Assembly (NCBI RefSeq): GCF_938039775.1
Contig: NZ_CALHTQ010000101.1
Span: 1 to 16,353 of the forward strand
Direction of reading: 5' to 3'
Source: an uncultured Mogibacterium sp.
Lineage (GTDB): Bacteria > Bacillota_A > Clostridia > Peptostreptococcales > Anaerovoracaceae
Length of the DNA stretch: 16,353 nt
The notes beneath the pieces are model-generated. The model was not told the origin of the DNA. It saw only the letters and a list, made by a program, of their open reading frames with translations, and ran no database searches. The position numbers and the translations under genes were made by a program. Shown in pieces: positions 7,613 to 14,466 of this stretch (the stretch's first letter is position 1; the number at the start of each line of letters is the position of its first letter).

Positions 7613-9526
7613 TTATTTCTTGCTAAAGTATTCAATTATACTCTCTGCAGCCTTACTATTGATGGTATCGCAGGCCAGCAGTTCTTCGTAGCTCGCTTGC
7701 TTAATAGAACCTATATCTTTGAAATGCTTCAGCAGTTCCTTTCGCCTTGATGGACCAATCCCTGGAATCTCTTCAAGAACTGACTTCGTCATCGCAGAAG
7801 TTCTTCTTCCTCTCTGGAATGTAATAGCAAATCTGTGAACCTCTTCCTGGATGCGGCCACAGTAGCTGTATAGGAATGGCTCTCCTTCGAGTTCAATCTC
7901 TGATCCATCACCAAATACGATTGCTCTTGTCCTATGAACATCATTCTTTGCAAGACCGACTACTGGAATTGACATGCGAAGTGCAGAAACAACCTTCTGC
8001 ACGGCATGAACCTGTCCGAGACCTCCATCTATGAAGAGTATGTCAGGATATGTGTTAAACCCAGAGTCACCATCTTTTGCACGCTTTAGGCGCCTATAGA
8101 TAACCTCCTGAAGCGAAGCGTAATCATCTCCTTCCGCATCTTCACTCTTGATCTTGAACTTGCGATAATCGCTTCTGATTGGCTTTGCACCTTCATATAC
8201 GACCATAGCTCCTACAGTATCGAGTCCGTTCATATTAGATATGTCATAAGCTTCTACCCTATACTCGCGCTCTTCACCATCTTCGATAATATACGGAATT
8301 GAACCTTCAATCTGAGCTGCCTTTTTGATAAGCCTTGTAATCTCATCGCGAAGATTATCCTTTTTCTCCGAATCACGCTCAGCTCTCCCATCGAGATCTT
8401 TGATAACCTGCAGCGAGTCATTTATCGCAAGGCCAAGAATTGCCTTCTTCTCACCGCGTTCAGGAACTATTATCTTGGTGCGATGCATTGTGTCACTCTT
8501 GGCCTTAGCATTCTCTTCGTTAGTATTGTCGAGGAGTCCTATGATTAGTTCCTCATCTTCTATGTGTTCGGTCAGCAAAATCTCTTTCGGCAGCTTGGCA
8601 CTTCCTGTATAGTACTGCTTTATAAAAGCAGCTACCATCTCTCTCCTCGTGCTGCTCAAATCCGAGTTATAATCATCCATGTAGTGAATATCTCTTCCGA
8701 TGAGTTTGCCTTCTCGCACCTTGTATTGAGCTATAATCTCACTATTTTGTGTCACCAATGGAAGCAGCACATCGATATCTCTATCCGCAGCAATCGTCGC
8801 TCTCTGAGTCTCCCCAAGAGTCTTAAATGCGTTGATATAATCTCTATATTTAGCAGCTTCTTCGTACTCCAGATTATCTGATGCTGCCAGCATCTTTTCC
8901 TTGAGCTCTTTGATTAGTTTCGCATCCTTGCCATTCAGAATCTTGAGGATACTGTCTATCATCTCGTCATACTCATCCTTGTCTGCCTCGTTTATGCAAA
9001 CACCCTTGCATTTCCCGATATAATAATTAAGACAAGGGCGAAAGTTTATCGGAAACTTCTTAGTCTTACACTTCTTGATCGGATATATCTCATCAATGAG
9101 TTTAATTATCTTCGTGACAGCCCCACTATCTGAATAAGGTCCGAAATACTTATTCCCATCTCTCTTGACTTCTCTAGTTCTTATAACTCTTGGGAATTCT
9201 TCGTTTGTGGTCACTTCGATATATGGATATGTCTTTCCATCCTTGAGAAGAATATTATATTTAGGCATGTACTTTTTGATGAGATTGCACTCTAAAATTA
9301 GTGCCTCCATCTCTGTAGCGCACGTAATATAATCGAATTCCGCAATATTATCCACCATGGCACGCACCTTAGGAGAGTGCTGTGATGACTTGTGGAAATA
9401 CTGCGAAACACGATTTCTTAACTTAATAGCCTTGCCAACGTAAATAACGTTACCAAGGCTATCCTTATGCATATATACTCCTGGTGAAAGGGGTAATTTT
9501 TTTAGTTCTTCTTCGATGTTAAACAT
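7613..9526 (-). CDS. uvrC: Excinuclease ABC subunit C
   Basis: UvrC is the dual-incision nuclease of nucleotide excision repair and acts on the UvrB-DNA complex. The 637-aa protein contains, in order: a GIY-YIG nuclease domain (GVY at 16-18, IYVGKA at 28-33), a Cys cluster C153, C165, C173 and C177, a UVR domain for UvrB contact (about 203-238), an RNase-H-like C-terminal nuclease (YDIS with D428, FIDGG with D500, H531), and tandem helix-hairpin-helix motifs (IPGIGPSRRKELL near 587). The Cys spacing of 12, 8 and 4 matches the positions reported to hold a 4Fe-4S cluster in E. coli UvrC. The ATG at 9524-9526 has only a modest site (TAGGGA). It lies 26 bp after the carboxypeptidase-like gene and is probably the last gene of the serC operon. 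Confidence 0.98.
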   Translation of the reverse strand: MFNIEEELKKLPLSPGVYMHKDSLGNVIYVGKAIKLRNRVSQYFHKSSQHSPKVRAMVDNIAEFDYITCATEMEALILECNLIKKYMPKYNILLKDGKTYPYIEVTTNEEFPRVIRTREVKRDGNKYFGPYSDSGAVTKIIKLIDEIYPIKKCKTKKFPINFRPCLNYYIGKCKGVCINEADKDEYDEMIDSILKILNGKDAKLIKELKEKMLAASDNLEYEEAAKYRDYINAFKTLGETQRATIAADRDIDVLLPLVTQNSEIIAQYKVREGKLIGRDIHYMDDYNSDLSSTRREMVAAFIKQYYTGSAKLPKEILLTEHIEDEELIIGLLDNTNEENAKAKSDTMHRTKIIVPERGEKKAILGLAINDSLQVIKDLDGRAERDSEKKDNLRDEITRLIKKAAQIEGSIPYIIEDGEEREYRVEAYDISNMNGLDTVGAMVVYEGAKPIRSDYRKFKIKSEDAEGDDYASLQEVIYRRLKRAKDGDSGFNTYPDILFIDGGLGQVHAVQKVVSALRMSIPVVGLAKNDVHRTRAIVFGDGSEIELEGEPFLYSYCGRIQEEVHRFAITFQRGRRTSAMTKSVLEEIPGIGPSRRKELLKHFKDIGSIKQASYEELLACDTINSKAAESIIEYFSKK

Positions 9527-9552
9527 TGAATTATTTCCCTATAATCTCCAGT

Positions 9553-10968
9553 CTATTTGTAAGTCCAGTTGCGCCTTCTTCTATCTTCTTCGATTTCAAG
9601 ACGCTGCCTAGCGAGCTCCCGAATCTTCTCCTTATGCTTTCTAGCTCTCATCTTCTTCCTGCGCCTTCTAATATTTCTAGCACGCACAAATAGCATGATT
9701 ATTACGAATAGAATTAAGCATATTATAACCGTCATCATATTTGAAATGTAAATATATGACGGTAGCCAGCCAACTTTGACATCCTCCTTGACGATGATGT
9801 CTACAGTGCCAGTAAGTTCATTTGCAACGTAGATTCGGTATTCTCCAACCTTATCACCTGCTTTTAGAGGTGCTTCCACATTGTTAAATATCACCGACTC
9901 AGTCTTGATAAGAGAGTCACTTCCTTCTGGCGGGATATATACGAAGCCTTTGCTAGCGGTGTAGGCTTTAAGTCTAGTTTTCGCACCATGCTTTACTTTA
10001 ACCCTGCCAATCTTGACATCCTTCTTGATTATGACTTTCTGAGTAGCCTTTTTAAATCCATAATTTAGCAGCTTACTCGCATCAGCAGAGGATTTTCCTT
10101 CCGCTTCATCAAATAGAACAACTACAAGGTTCATATCGTTACGAGTTACGTATGCAAGGAACACTTCTTTGCCCTCAGGTTCTGTCAACTTAGAGTATAT
10201 TCCGCCCTTGAATCCTTTGTGTGACTCACTGCCAGACATAAAAGGGTGTGTATTGGTAATCTTTTTGTCACCATCGCCATCTGTAACTTTAACGGTGTGG
10301 CTATTCTCGCTAGACATCCTCTTGATTGCACCGTACTGATACGCTGCCTTTGCGATTTTTGCTGTATCCTCAACTGTAGAGTACTGGTCTGTGTCGTACT
10401 CACCAGTTGAATTTGTATATCTCGTATTGACTAGTCCTAGCTGCTGAGCCTTTGAATTCATCTGGTCTACAAAATTCGCTTCCGAACCAGCTGAATAAAT
10501 CGCCAAAGCCTTGGCAGATTCAGCATCTCCCGACATCAGCATGGTGTACATTAGGTCTTCTACTTTAATGCTAGAACCTGACGGAAAAGTTGTTCCCGCT
10601 CCATACATATCGTCAGAAATCTGGACATTGTTCTTATATTCTTTATCATCGTGCATGTTGTCGATAACAACCATCGCAACCATTAGCTGCACTGTGCCCC
10701 CGGGTTGGAGCTTTCTGTCTTTGCGTGACGAGTAAACCACCTCACTCGTAGACGCCGAAAGGACGACCGCCGATTCAGCCTCAATTTCTGGGGCAGCGAT
10801 GGTGCTCGTCTTATTTTTTGCTTTCTTCTTAGAAGCAGCAAAGCTTGTATTAATATTGATGGTGACCATCAATGATGACACCAGAAGCATCACCATGACG
10901 GTCACCAAAATTCTTACAAGACTTTTATTAATATTTTTTGAATTAACAATCTTGTTATTTGTTCTCAT
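9553..10968 (-). CDS. Degenerate D-Ala-D-Ala carboxypeptidase-like membrane protein (predicted inactive)
   Basis: The 471-aa protein has the DacA/PBP5 architecture. There is an N-terminal hydrophobic segment (about 19-38, possible signal peptide with SFAA near 42-45), a transpeptidase-like fold (about 60-300), a PBP5 C-terminal-like beta domain (about 311-397), a transmembrane helix (about 409-428), and a 43-residue tail with 21 Lys/Arg. All three active-site motifs are altered. The SxxK position, set by PGGTVQLM at 89-96, reads G91-T-V-Q94. SxN reads S146-G-D148, and KTG reads K254-G-G256. It should therefore not acylate with penicillin or cleave D-Ala, although the fold looks intact. The start chosen is the ATG at 10966-10968, overlapping the serC stop by 14 nt; a longer frame reaching 11025 lies entirely inside serC. 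The ribosome binding site is weak, so coupling to serC is likely. Partner and function are unknown. Confidence 0.85.
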   Translation of the reverse strand: MRTNNKIVNSKNINKSLVRILVTVMVMLLVSSLMVTININTSFAASKKKAKNKTSTIAAPEIEAESAVVLSASTSEVVYSSRKDRKLQPGGTVQLMVAMVVIDNMHDDKEYKNNVQISDDMYGAGTTFPSGSSIKVEDLMYTMLMSGDAESAKALAIYSAGSEANFVDQMNSKAQQLGLVNTRYTNSTGEYDTDQYSTVEDTAKIAKAAYQYGAIKRMSSENSHTVKVTDGDGDKKITNTHPFMSGSESHKGFKGGIYSKLTEPEGKEVFLAYVTRNDMNLVVVLFDEAEGKSSADASKLLNYGFKKATQKVIIKKDVKIGRVKVKHGAKTRLKAYTASKGFVYIPPEGSDSLIKTESVIFNNVEAPLKAGDKVGEYRIYVANELTGTVDIIVKEDVKVGWLPSYIYISNMMTVIICLILFVIIMLFVRARNIRRRRKKMRARKHKEKIRELARQRLEIEEDRRRRNWTYK

Positions 10969-12046
10969 TCTCAAACTTTTCCATATAAGCAACGAGAGCC
11001 TCCACACCTTCCTTAGGCATAGCATTATACGTACTTGCTCTCATTCCACCAACTGTTCTGTAACCAGCAAGGTTAATCATGCCCTGCTCCTTAGCTCCAG
11101 CGATGAACTTTTTATCGAGATCTGGATTTCCAGTAACGAAAGTGATATTCATGAGAGATCTGTCTTCCTTAGCAACAGACGGCTTGAACATCTCGCTCTT
11201 ATCTAGATATCCATATAGAAGATCAGCCTTCTCTACGTCTGCTTCGTGAGTAGCCTTAACTCCACCGTGGCTTAGGAGGTACTTGAACACTTCACCAGCC
11301 ATGTAGATTGGGTAGCATGGAGGTGTGTTGTACATCGACCCCTTCTTAGCGTGTGTTGCATAATCTAGGTAAACTGGAGTATTAGCAGGCGCCTTTCCTA
11401 CTAGGTCCTTTCTAACGATTACAATAGTAACGCCAGCAGGAGCAACGTTCTTCTGAGCTCCAGCATAGATTAGACCGAACTTTGTAACATCTACTTCCTC
11501 AGAAAGAATACAAGAAGACATGTCTGCAACTAGTAGGTGCTCGCCAACATCTGGAACTTCGTTGAAGTGTGTTCCGAAGATAGTGTTGTTGTAGCAGATG
11601 TGAACATAGTCTACGTCAGGTCTGATATCCTCTGGTTTGAACTTAGGAATATATGAGTAGTTGTCCTCCTCAGAGCTTGCAAGAACCTTAACATCTCCGA
11701 ACTTTGTAGCCTCTTCGTAAGCTTTCTTAGCCCAGTTACCTGTAATTAGGTAATCAGCCTTCTTGCTGCCAGTTAGCAGGTTGATTGGAACCATGGAGAA
11801 CTGAAGAGTTCCACCACCCTGAAGGAATAGCACATAGTAATCCTCAGGAATGTTCATGAGCTCTCTGAGGTTTTTCTCAGCATCCTCGATAATCTGCTTG
11901 TATTCTGCTGATCTGTGGCTCATCTCCATTACAGACTCGCCTGTGCCATCGTAGTTGAGCATCTCCGCTGCAGCTTTCTCTAGTACCTCTACAGGTAGAG
12001 TTGAAGGACCTGCAGAGAAGTTAAATACACGTTCATTTGTAGCCAT
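10955..12046 (-). CDS. serC: Phosphoserine aminotransferase
   Basis: SerC is a PLP enzyme that converts 3-phosphohydroxypyruvate and glutamate to phosphoserine, the second step of serine synthesis. The 363-aa protein is full length. It starts RVFNFSAGPSTLPVEVLEKA, has MSHRSAEYK at 42-50 and LQGGGTLQFSM at 75-85, and has the Schiff-base Lys199 in AGAQKNVAPAG. The conserved C-terminal motif GMRASTYNA is present. The ATG at 12044-12046 has GGAGG 7 nt upstream. It is divergent from serA, the preceding enzyme of the pathway, and is followed by the carboxypeptidase-like gene with a 14-nt overlap. Confidence 0.98.
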   Translation of the reverse strand: MATNERVFNFSAGPSTLPVEVLEKAAAEMLNYDGTGESVMEMSHRSAEYKQIIEDAEKNLRELMNIPEDYYVLFLQGGGTLQFSMVPINLLTGSKKADYLITGNWAKKAYEEATKFGDVKVLASSEEDNYSYIPKFKPEDIRPDVDYVHICYNNTIFGTHFNEVPDVGEHLLVADMSSCILSEEVDVTKFGLIYAGAQKNVAPAGVTIVIVRKDLVGKAPANTPVYLDYATHAKKGSMYNTPPCYPIYMAGEVFKYLLSHGGVKATHEADVEKADLLYGYLDKSEMFKPSVAKEDRSLMNITFVTGNPDLDKKFIAGAKEQGMINLAGYRTVGGMRASTYNAMPKEGVEALVAYMEKFENENK

Positions 12047-12083
12047 TTAAATACCTCCAAATTTGTTTCAAACTTACATAAAA

Positions 12084-12112
12084 ATTGTAGCACTTTCAAC
12101 ATTGAATGTAAA
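12084..12112 (-). promoter_or_regulatory. SigA-type promoter of serC
   Basis: On the minus strand TTTACA (12107-12112) is followed by 17 nt and TACAAT (12084-12089), with TGC just before it giving an extended -10. Transcription would start about 30 nt before serC. Its -35 abuts the serA -35 on the other strand. Confidence 0.8.
12095..12106. promoter_or_regulatory. Palindrome between the serA and serC promoters, candidate operator
   Basis: TTCAACATTGAA is a perfect inverted repeat of 5-bp arms around CA. Outside one mismatch it extends by two more matching pairs. It lies inside the spacer of the serC promoter and overlaps the serA -35, so one bound protein could control both genes. No known regulator is recognised from the motif. 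Confidence 0.45.
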
Positions 12113-12130
12113 GAATAATAATGCTATACT
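12102..12130 (+). promoter_or_regulatory. Probable promoter of serA
   Basis: TTGAAT (12102-12107), 17 nt, then TATACT (12125-12130) preceded by TGC (extended -10). It would give a leader of about 138 nt before serA. The -35 is imperfect (4/6), and the extended -10 makes up part of that. Confidence 0.6.
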
Positions 12131-12150
12131 TAATATCGTAAATAGTGCAT

Positions 12151-12162
12151 TTTTCAACACTT
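12151..12162. repeat. 12-mer direct repeat, copy 1 (serA leader)
   Basis: TTTTCAACACTT here recurs identically at 12218-12229, 67 bp away. A near copy (TTTCAACATT) overlaps the palindrome at 12094-12103. The repeat may be a half-site series for a regulator or chance in a T-rich leader. Confidence 0.5.
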
Positions 12163-12181
12163 GCGGCAGTATAAAGCCGCA
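12162..12181 (+). other. Small hairpin in the serA leader
   Basis: TGCGGC and GCCGCA form a perfect 6-bp stem with an 8-nt loop, with no T-run after it. It lies about 25 nt into the predicted serA leader. A role in RNA stability or regulation is possible but not shown. Confidence 0.35.
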
Positions 12182-12217
12182 TATCACACGATGGATGTGC
12201 TATTAAGCGAATTTTTA

Positions 12218-12229
12218 TTTTCAACACTT
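12218..12229. repeat. 12-mer direct repeat, copy 2 (serA leader)
   Basis: Identical TTTTCAACACTT copy in the distal part of the serA leader, 67 bp start-to-start from copy 1. Confidence 0.5.
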
Positions 12230-12274
12230 TGACCACGCCCCCCTAACCTGGGAGGCAATAGGAGGTACTTAAGA

Positions 12275-13189
12275 ATGGATAAGTTTAATATCGGTACGCT
12301 CAACAACATTTCACAGGTAGGACTTAGCAGACTTACAGACAGATATGAGTTGACAGAAGATATAGACACAGCACACGGAGTTGTCGTTCGTAGCTTCAAG
12401 ATGCACGAAATGGATTTTTCCGACAATTTGATGGCTATCGGTAGAGCTGGTGCAGGAGTGAACAACATTCCTCTAGACAGATGTGCTGACGAAGGCATCG
12501 TAGTGTTCAATGCACCTGGAGCAAACTCCAATGCGGTTAAGGAGCTGGTTATTTCAGCTATGATTATCGGCGCAAGAAACATCTGCGAAGGTGTTGCTTG
12601 GACTAATACTCTTGAAGGAGATGTTTCTGCACAGGTTGAAAAAGGCAAAAAGCAGTTCGCTGGAACTGAGATTTCTGGCAAGACTCTCGGAGTTATCGGA
12701 TTAGGTGCTATCGGAGCAAAGGTTGCTAATGCCGCTCACGCACTTGGCATGAATATCGTTGGAAACTCTGTAGTAATCCACCCAATTCTCACTGCACCAT
12801 GCGAGATGTATGACGATATCGCTGAGATGGTTAAGGTTTGCGATTACATCACAATCCACGTTCCTTCACTCCCAGAGACTAAGGGTATGATCAACAAAGA
12901 ACTAATCGCTAAGATGAAGGACGGTGCTATAATCCTCAACTTCGCTAGACCTGATTTAGTAGTGAACGAGGATATCATAGCAGGACTAGAATCTGGCAAG
13001 CTCAGAAAGTACCTAACTGACCTTCCAAGCGAAGATTTAATCGGCAAAACTGGCGTAATCGCTACTCCACACCTTGGCGCTTCCACAGCAGAGGCTGAAG
13101 AGAACTGTGCTGCTATGGCTGTTGATGAGCTCATGGATTATCTAGAGAAGGGAACTATCAGAATCTCAGTTAACTTCCCTGCTGGTTAA
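12275..13189 (+). CDS. serA: D-3-phosphoglycerate dehydrogenase, ending before its ACT domain
   Basis: SerA oxidises 3-phosphoglycerate with NAD, the entry step of serine synthesis. The 304-aa product has the substrate-binding half, the dinucleotide motif GLGAIG at 142-147, Arg225 in NFARPDLV, and His266 in TPHLGAST, and ends SVNFPAG at TAA 13187-13189. The ATG has AGGAGG 9 nt upstream. The clostridial form of about 387 aa continues past NFP into an ACT domain. Here the same frame stays open for 69 more codons that resemble one, so the TAA looks like a recent nonsense change or a sequence error. The truncated protein keeps the whole catalytic core and could work as an ACT-less enzyme. The usual acidic residue after the second strand of the NAD fold (GYDP in relatives) is replaced by GNSV at 163-166, which is odd for an NAD enzyme. 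Confidence 0.93.
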   Translation: MDKFNIGTLNNISQVGLSRLTDRYELTEDIDTAHGVVVRSFKMHEMDFSDNLMAIGRAGAGVNNIPLDRCADEGIVVFNAPGANSNAVKELVISAMIIGARNICEGVAWTNTLEGDVSAQVEKGKKQFAGTEISGKTLGVIGLGAIGAKVANAAHALGMNIVGNSVVIHPILTAPCEMYDDIAEMVKVCDYITIHVPSLPETKGMINKELIAKMKDGAIILNFARPDLVVNEDIIAGLESGKLRKYLTDLPSEDLIGKTGVIATPHLGASTAEAEENCAAMAVDELMDYLEKGTIRISVNFPAG

Positions 13190-13399
13190 CTACCAGCTAA
13201 GGAAGGCTTTAAGAAGGTTAGCATCTTATTTAAGGGCGAGCTTGATGTTGAGGCTGCTGTAAAAGCTGCTTATGGAAGTGTTGATGACGTGTGCGTTGGC
13301 AAGAGTCGCTCAGAGTATGGTGCTGCGATTGCACTCGTACCTGCAGATGCATCTGGCGAGCTATCTGGAGAAGGAATCCTCAGAGTTCGCGAGCTATAG
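13190..13399 (+). pseudogene. serA: Remnant of the serA ACT domain, in frame after the stop
   Basis: Directly after TAA 13187-13189 the serA frame stays open for 69 codons to TAG 13397-13399. The segment runs from LPAKEGFKKVSILFKGELD to EGILRVREL, whose end resembles the final strand of clostridial SerA ACT domains (DGVIRVRIL type), with GKSRSEYGAAIALVPA in between. There is no ATG in this frame, so independent translation is unlikely. It is either lost coding sequence, reached by stop-codon read-through, or the result of a single-base error at the TAA. Confidence 0.7.
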
Positions 13400-13481
13400 G
13401 GAATACAGTGCTCAGGCTGTCGATTCGCTATGAATATGAAATGAGGTCTGTAATCGCACTAACGAACTTACTTGATAACAC
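13400..13481. other. Spacer between serA frame end and terminator, no gene seen
   Basis: These 82 bases carry no convincing reading frame, ribosome binding site or RNA structure. Together with 13190-13549 they make the longest stretch in the window without an annotated intact gene. Confidence 0.6.
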
Positions 13482-13525
13482 AAACTGCTGGCAGATGTGT
13501 AACGCATCTGCCAGCAGTTTTAAAT
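13482..13525. terminator. Strong hairpin terminator between convergent serA and HEAT-like gene
   Basis: A perfect 16-bp stem, AAACTGCTGGCAGATG paired with its complement at 13505-13520, surrounds a 7-nt loop. The stem ends in AAA/TTT on both sides and is followed by TAAATT on the plus strand, so it can probably terminate both the plus-strand serA and the minus-strand HEAT-like gene, whose stop is about 30 bp away. Confidence 0.8.
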
Positions 13526-13549
13526 TCTTAATCAGACTAGTAATTTTGA

Positions 13550-14341
13550 TTACTTCCGTAAAAAACGCACAGCTGATTTTCTCGCTTTCTCGATTGTTGC
13601 AGGTTCTTCACTTTCTACAGCGGATGAGGATATCCATCTTTTTCCAAATATGGTTTGCGCCGCTTCTATCATAATTCCCAAGGTATATAAATCCATTTCA
13701 CTAGAAATTCCTTCGAGAAATGATAATTTAGTTCTTTCCTGTAATTCTTCTATTTTAACACGATGAAACATCATCTGCATAAGGCTAGATGCAGACCACG
13801 CTCGGCAAAGCGCTTCCTCATCATAGAGCAACTGATGAGCAAGCAATTCAATTTCATTCGATGCTCCTATCCATCCAATGGCAATGATGATTTTACAACG
13901 AAGGTTATCATCATTTGTATCTAAAAGCGAAACAAGAATATCACAGGCTTTATTACAAAACGGTAGATAAAATTCTCTATGCTTTAATTGCGATAATGCT
14001 TTTGCCAATAGATAAGCTGTGTATACTTTTACTTTTTCATCTATATTTTCATCCAGTTTCCCAAATAAAATTACTATCCCTTCTCTGTCATGTTTATAAA
14101 AACCATTTTCAAGATATAGATTTAAATTCAGTTCCCAGTCTTTGATAATAAGTTCATAGTGATATGAAATTTCATCACTTTCTGCTAAGTCAGCCGCGAA
14201 TTTTATCCTCATGCCGGAATCAAATTTATTATTTTCCAACTCAAGGAAAGCTTTTTCTAAATCTTCCCTTGTAAGGTTGCTCCGACGAATTCTTTCGTCA
14301 TTTATATCTTTCTTTATTTTATCAACCGCTTCTGCTGCCAT
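13550..14341 (-). CDS. Orphan protein with HEAT-like helical repeats, AT-rich
   Basis: I do not recognise a specific family. The 263-aa protein has no signal peptide or membrane helix and reads as alpha-helical throughout. Between about residues 85 and 195 there are successive helix pairs with the Leu/Ala pattern of HEAT/armadillo repeats, for example EKVKVYTAYLLAKALSQL, NLRCKIIIAIGWIGA and EEALCRAWSASSLMQMM. Such repeats usually form protein-binding scaffolds. The ATG at 14339-14341 follows AAAGGGAAGTA. Hand counts of three 60-base stretches give about 28-35% G+C, against about 50% in similar stretches of serA and the lipid kinase, which suggests acquisition by transfer. It is isolated between the serA terminator and the kinase terminator. 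No clear promoter is seen; TATAGAAT near 14395 is a possible -10 without a good -35. Confidence 0.75.
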   Translation of the reverse strand: MAAEAVDKIKKDINDERIRRSNLTREDLEKAFLELENNKFDSGMRIKFAADLAESDEISYHYELIIKDWELNLNLYLENGFYKHDREGIVILFGKLDENIDEKVKVYTAYLLAKALSQLKHREFYLPFCNKACDILVSLLDTNDDNLRCKIIIAIGWIGASNEIELLAHQLLYDEEALCRAWSASSLMQMMFHRVKIEELQERTKLSFLEGISSEMDLYTLGIMIEAAQTIFGKRWISSSAVESEEPATIEKARKSAVRFLRK

Positions 14342-14420
14342 TACTTCCCTTTCTTCTTGACCTAAAGTGCACCTAACAACCGTCTCTGTGTATTCTATAG
14401 CCTATCAAGTCTAATTGCAC

Positions 14421-14452
14421 AAAAAAGAGGTTCCAAAAATTAAGAACCTCTT
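14421..14452 (-). terminator. Rho-independent terminator of the lipid kinase gene
   Basis: On the minus strand AAGAGGTTC and GAACCTCTT form a 9-bp stem with a 10-nt loop, followed by TTTT (six T counting the stem end). It starts 14 nt after the kinase stop. Confidence 0.88.
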
Positions 14453-14466
14453 CCAGAAATCAATCT

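Noticed and set aside
10969..11025. N-terminal extension of the carboxypeptidase-like protein
   Set aside because: It lies wholly inside serC coding sequence, and the basic-then-hydrophobic signal region begins properly at the ATG at 10966-10968.
10799..11206. 135-codon plus-strand frame opposite serC and the carboxypeptidase-like gene
   Set aside because: It is antisense to two well-supported genes, lacks a ribosome binding site and its composition is that of a reversed coding strand.
12191..12232. Possible 13-codon leader peptide (MDVLLSEFLFSTL) in the serA leader, suggesting attenuation
   Set aside because: No ribosome binding site precedes the ATG, only two Ser codons are present, and no terminator/antiterminator pair follows.
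12137..12274. T-box or other amino acid riboswitch in the serA leader
   Set aside because: No T-box core sequence (AGGGTGGNACCGCG type) and no terminator hairpin with a T-run is present in the leader.
12184..12681. 165-codon minus-strand frame opposite serA
   Set aside because: Shadow of serA; the product shows no family features and runs into the promoter region.
13400..13481. Remnant of a DUF1015 gene, often found after serA in clostridia
   Set aside because: No recognisable motif or reading frame of that family could be read in these 82 bases.
13291..13674. 127-codon plus-strand frame spanning the serA remnant, the terminator and the HEAT-like gene
   Set aside because: It reads through a strong terminator hairpin and antisense to a better-supported gene; the translated product is of low complexity.
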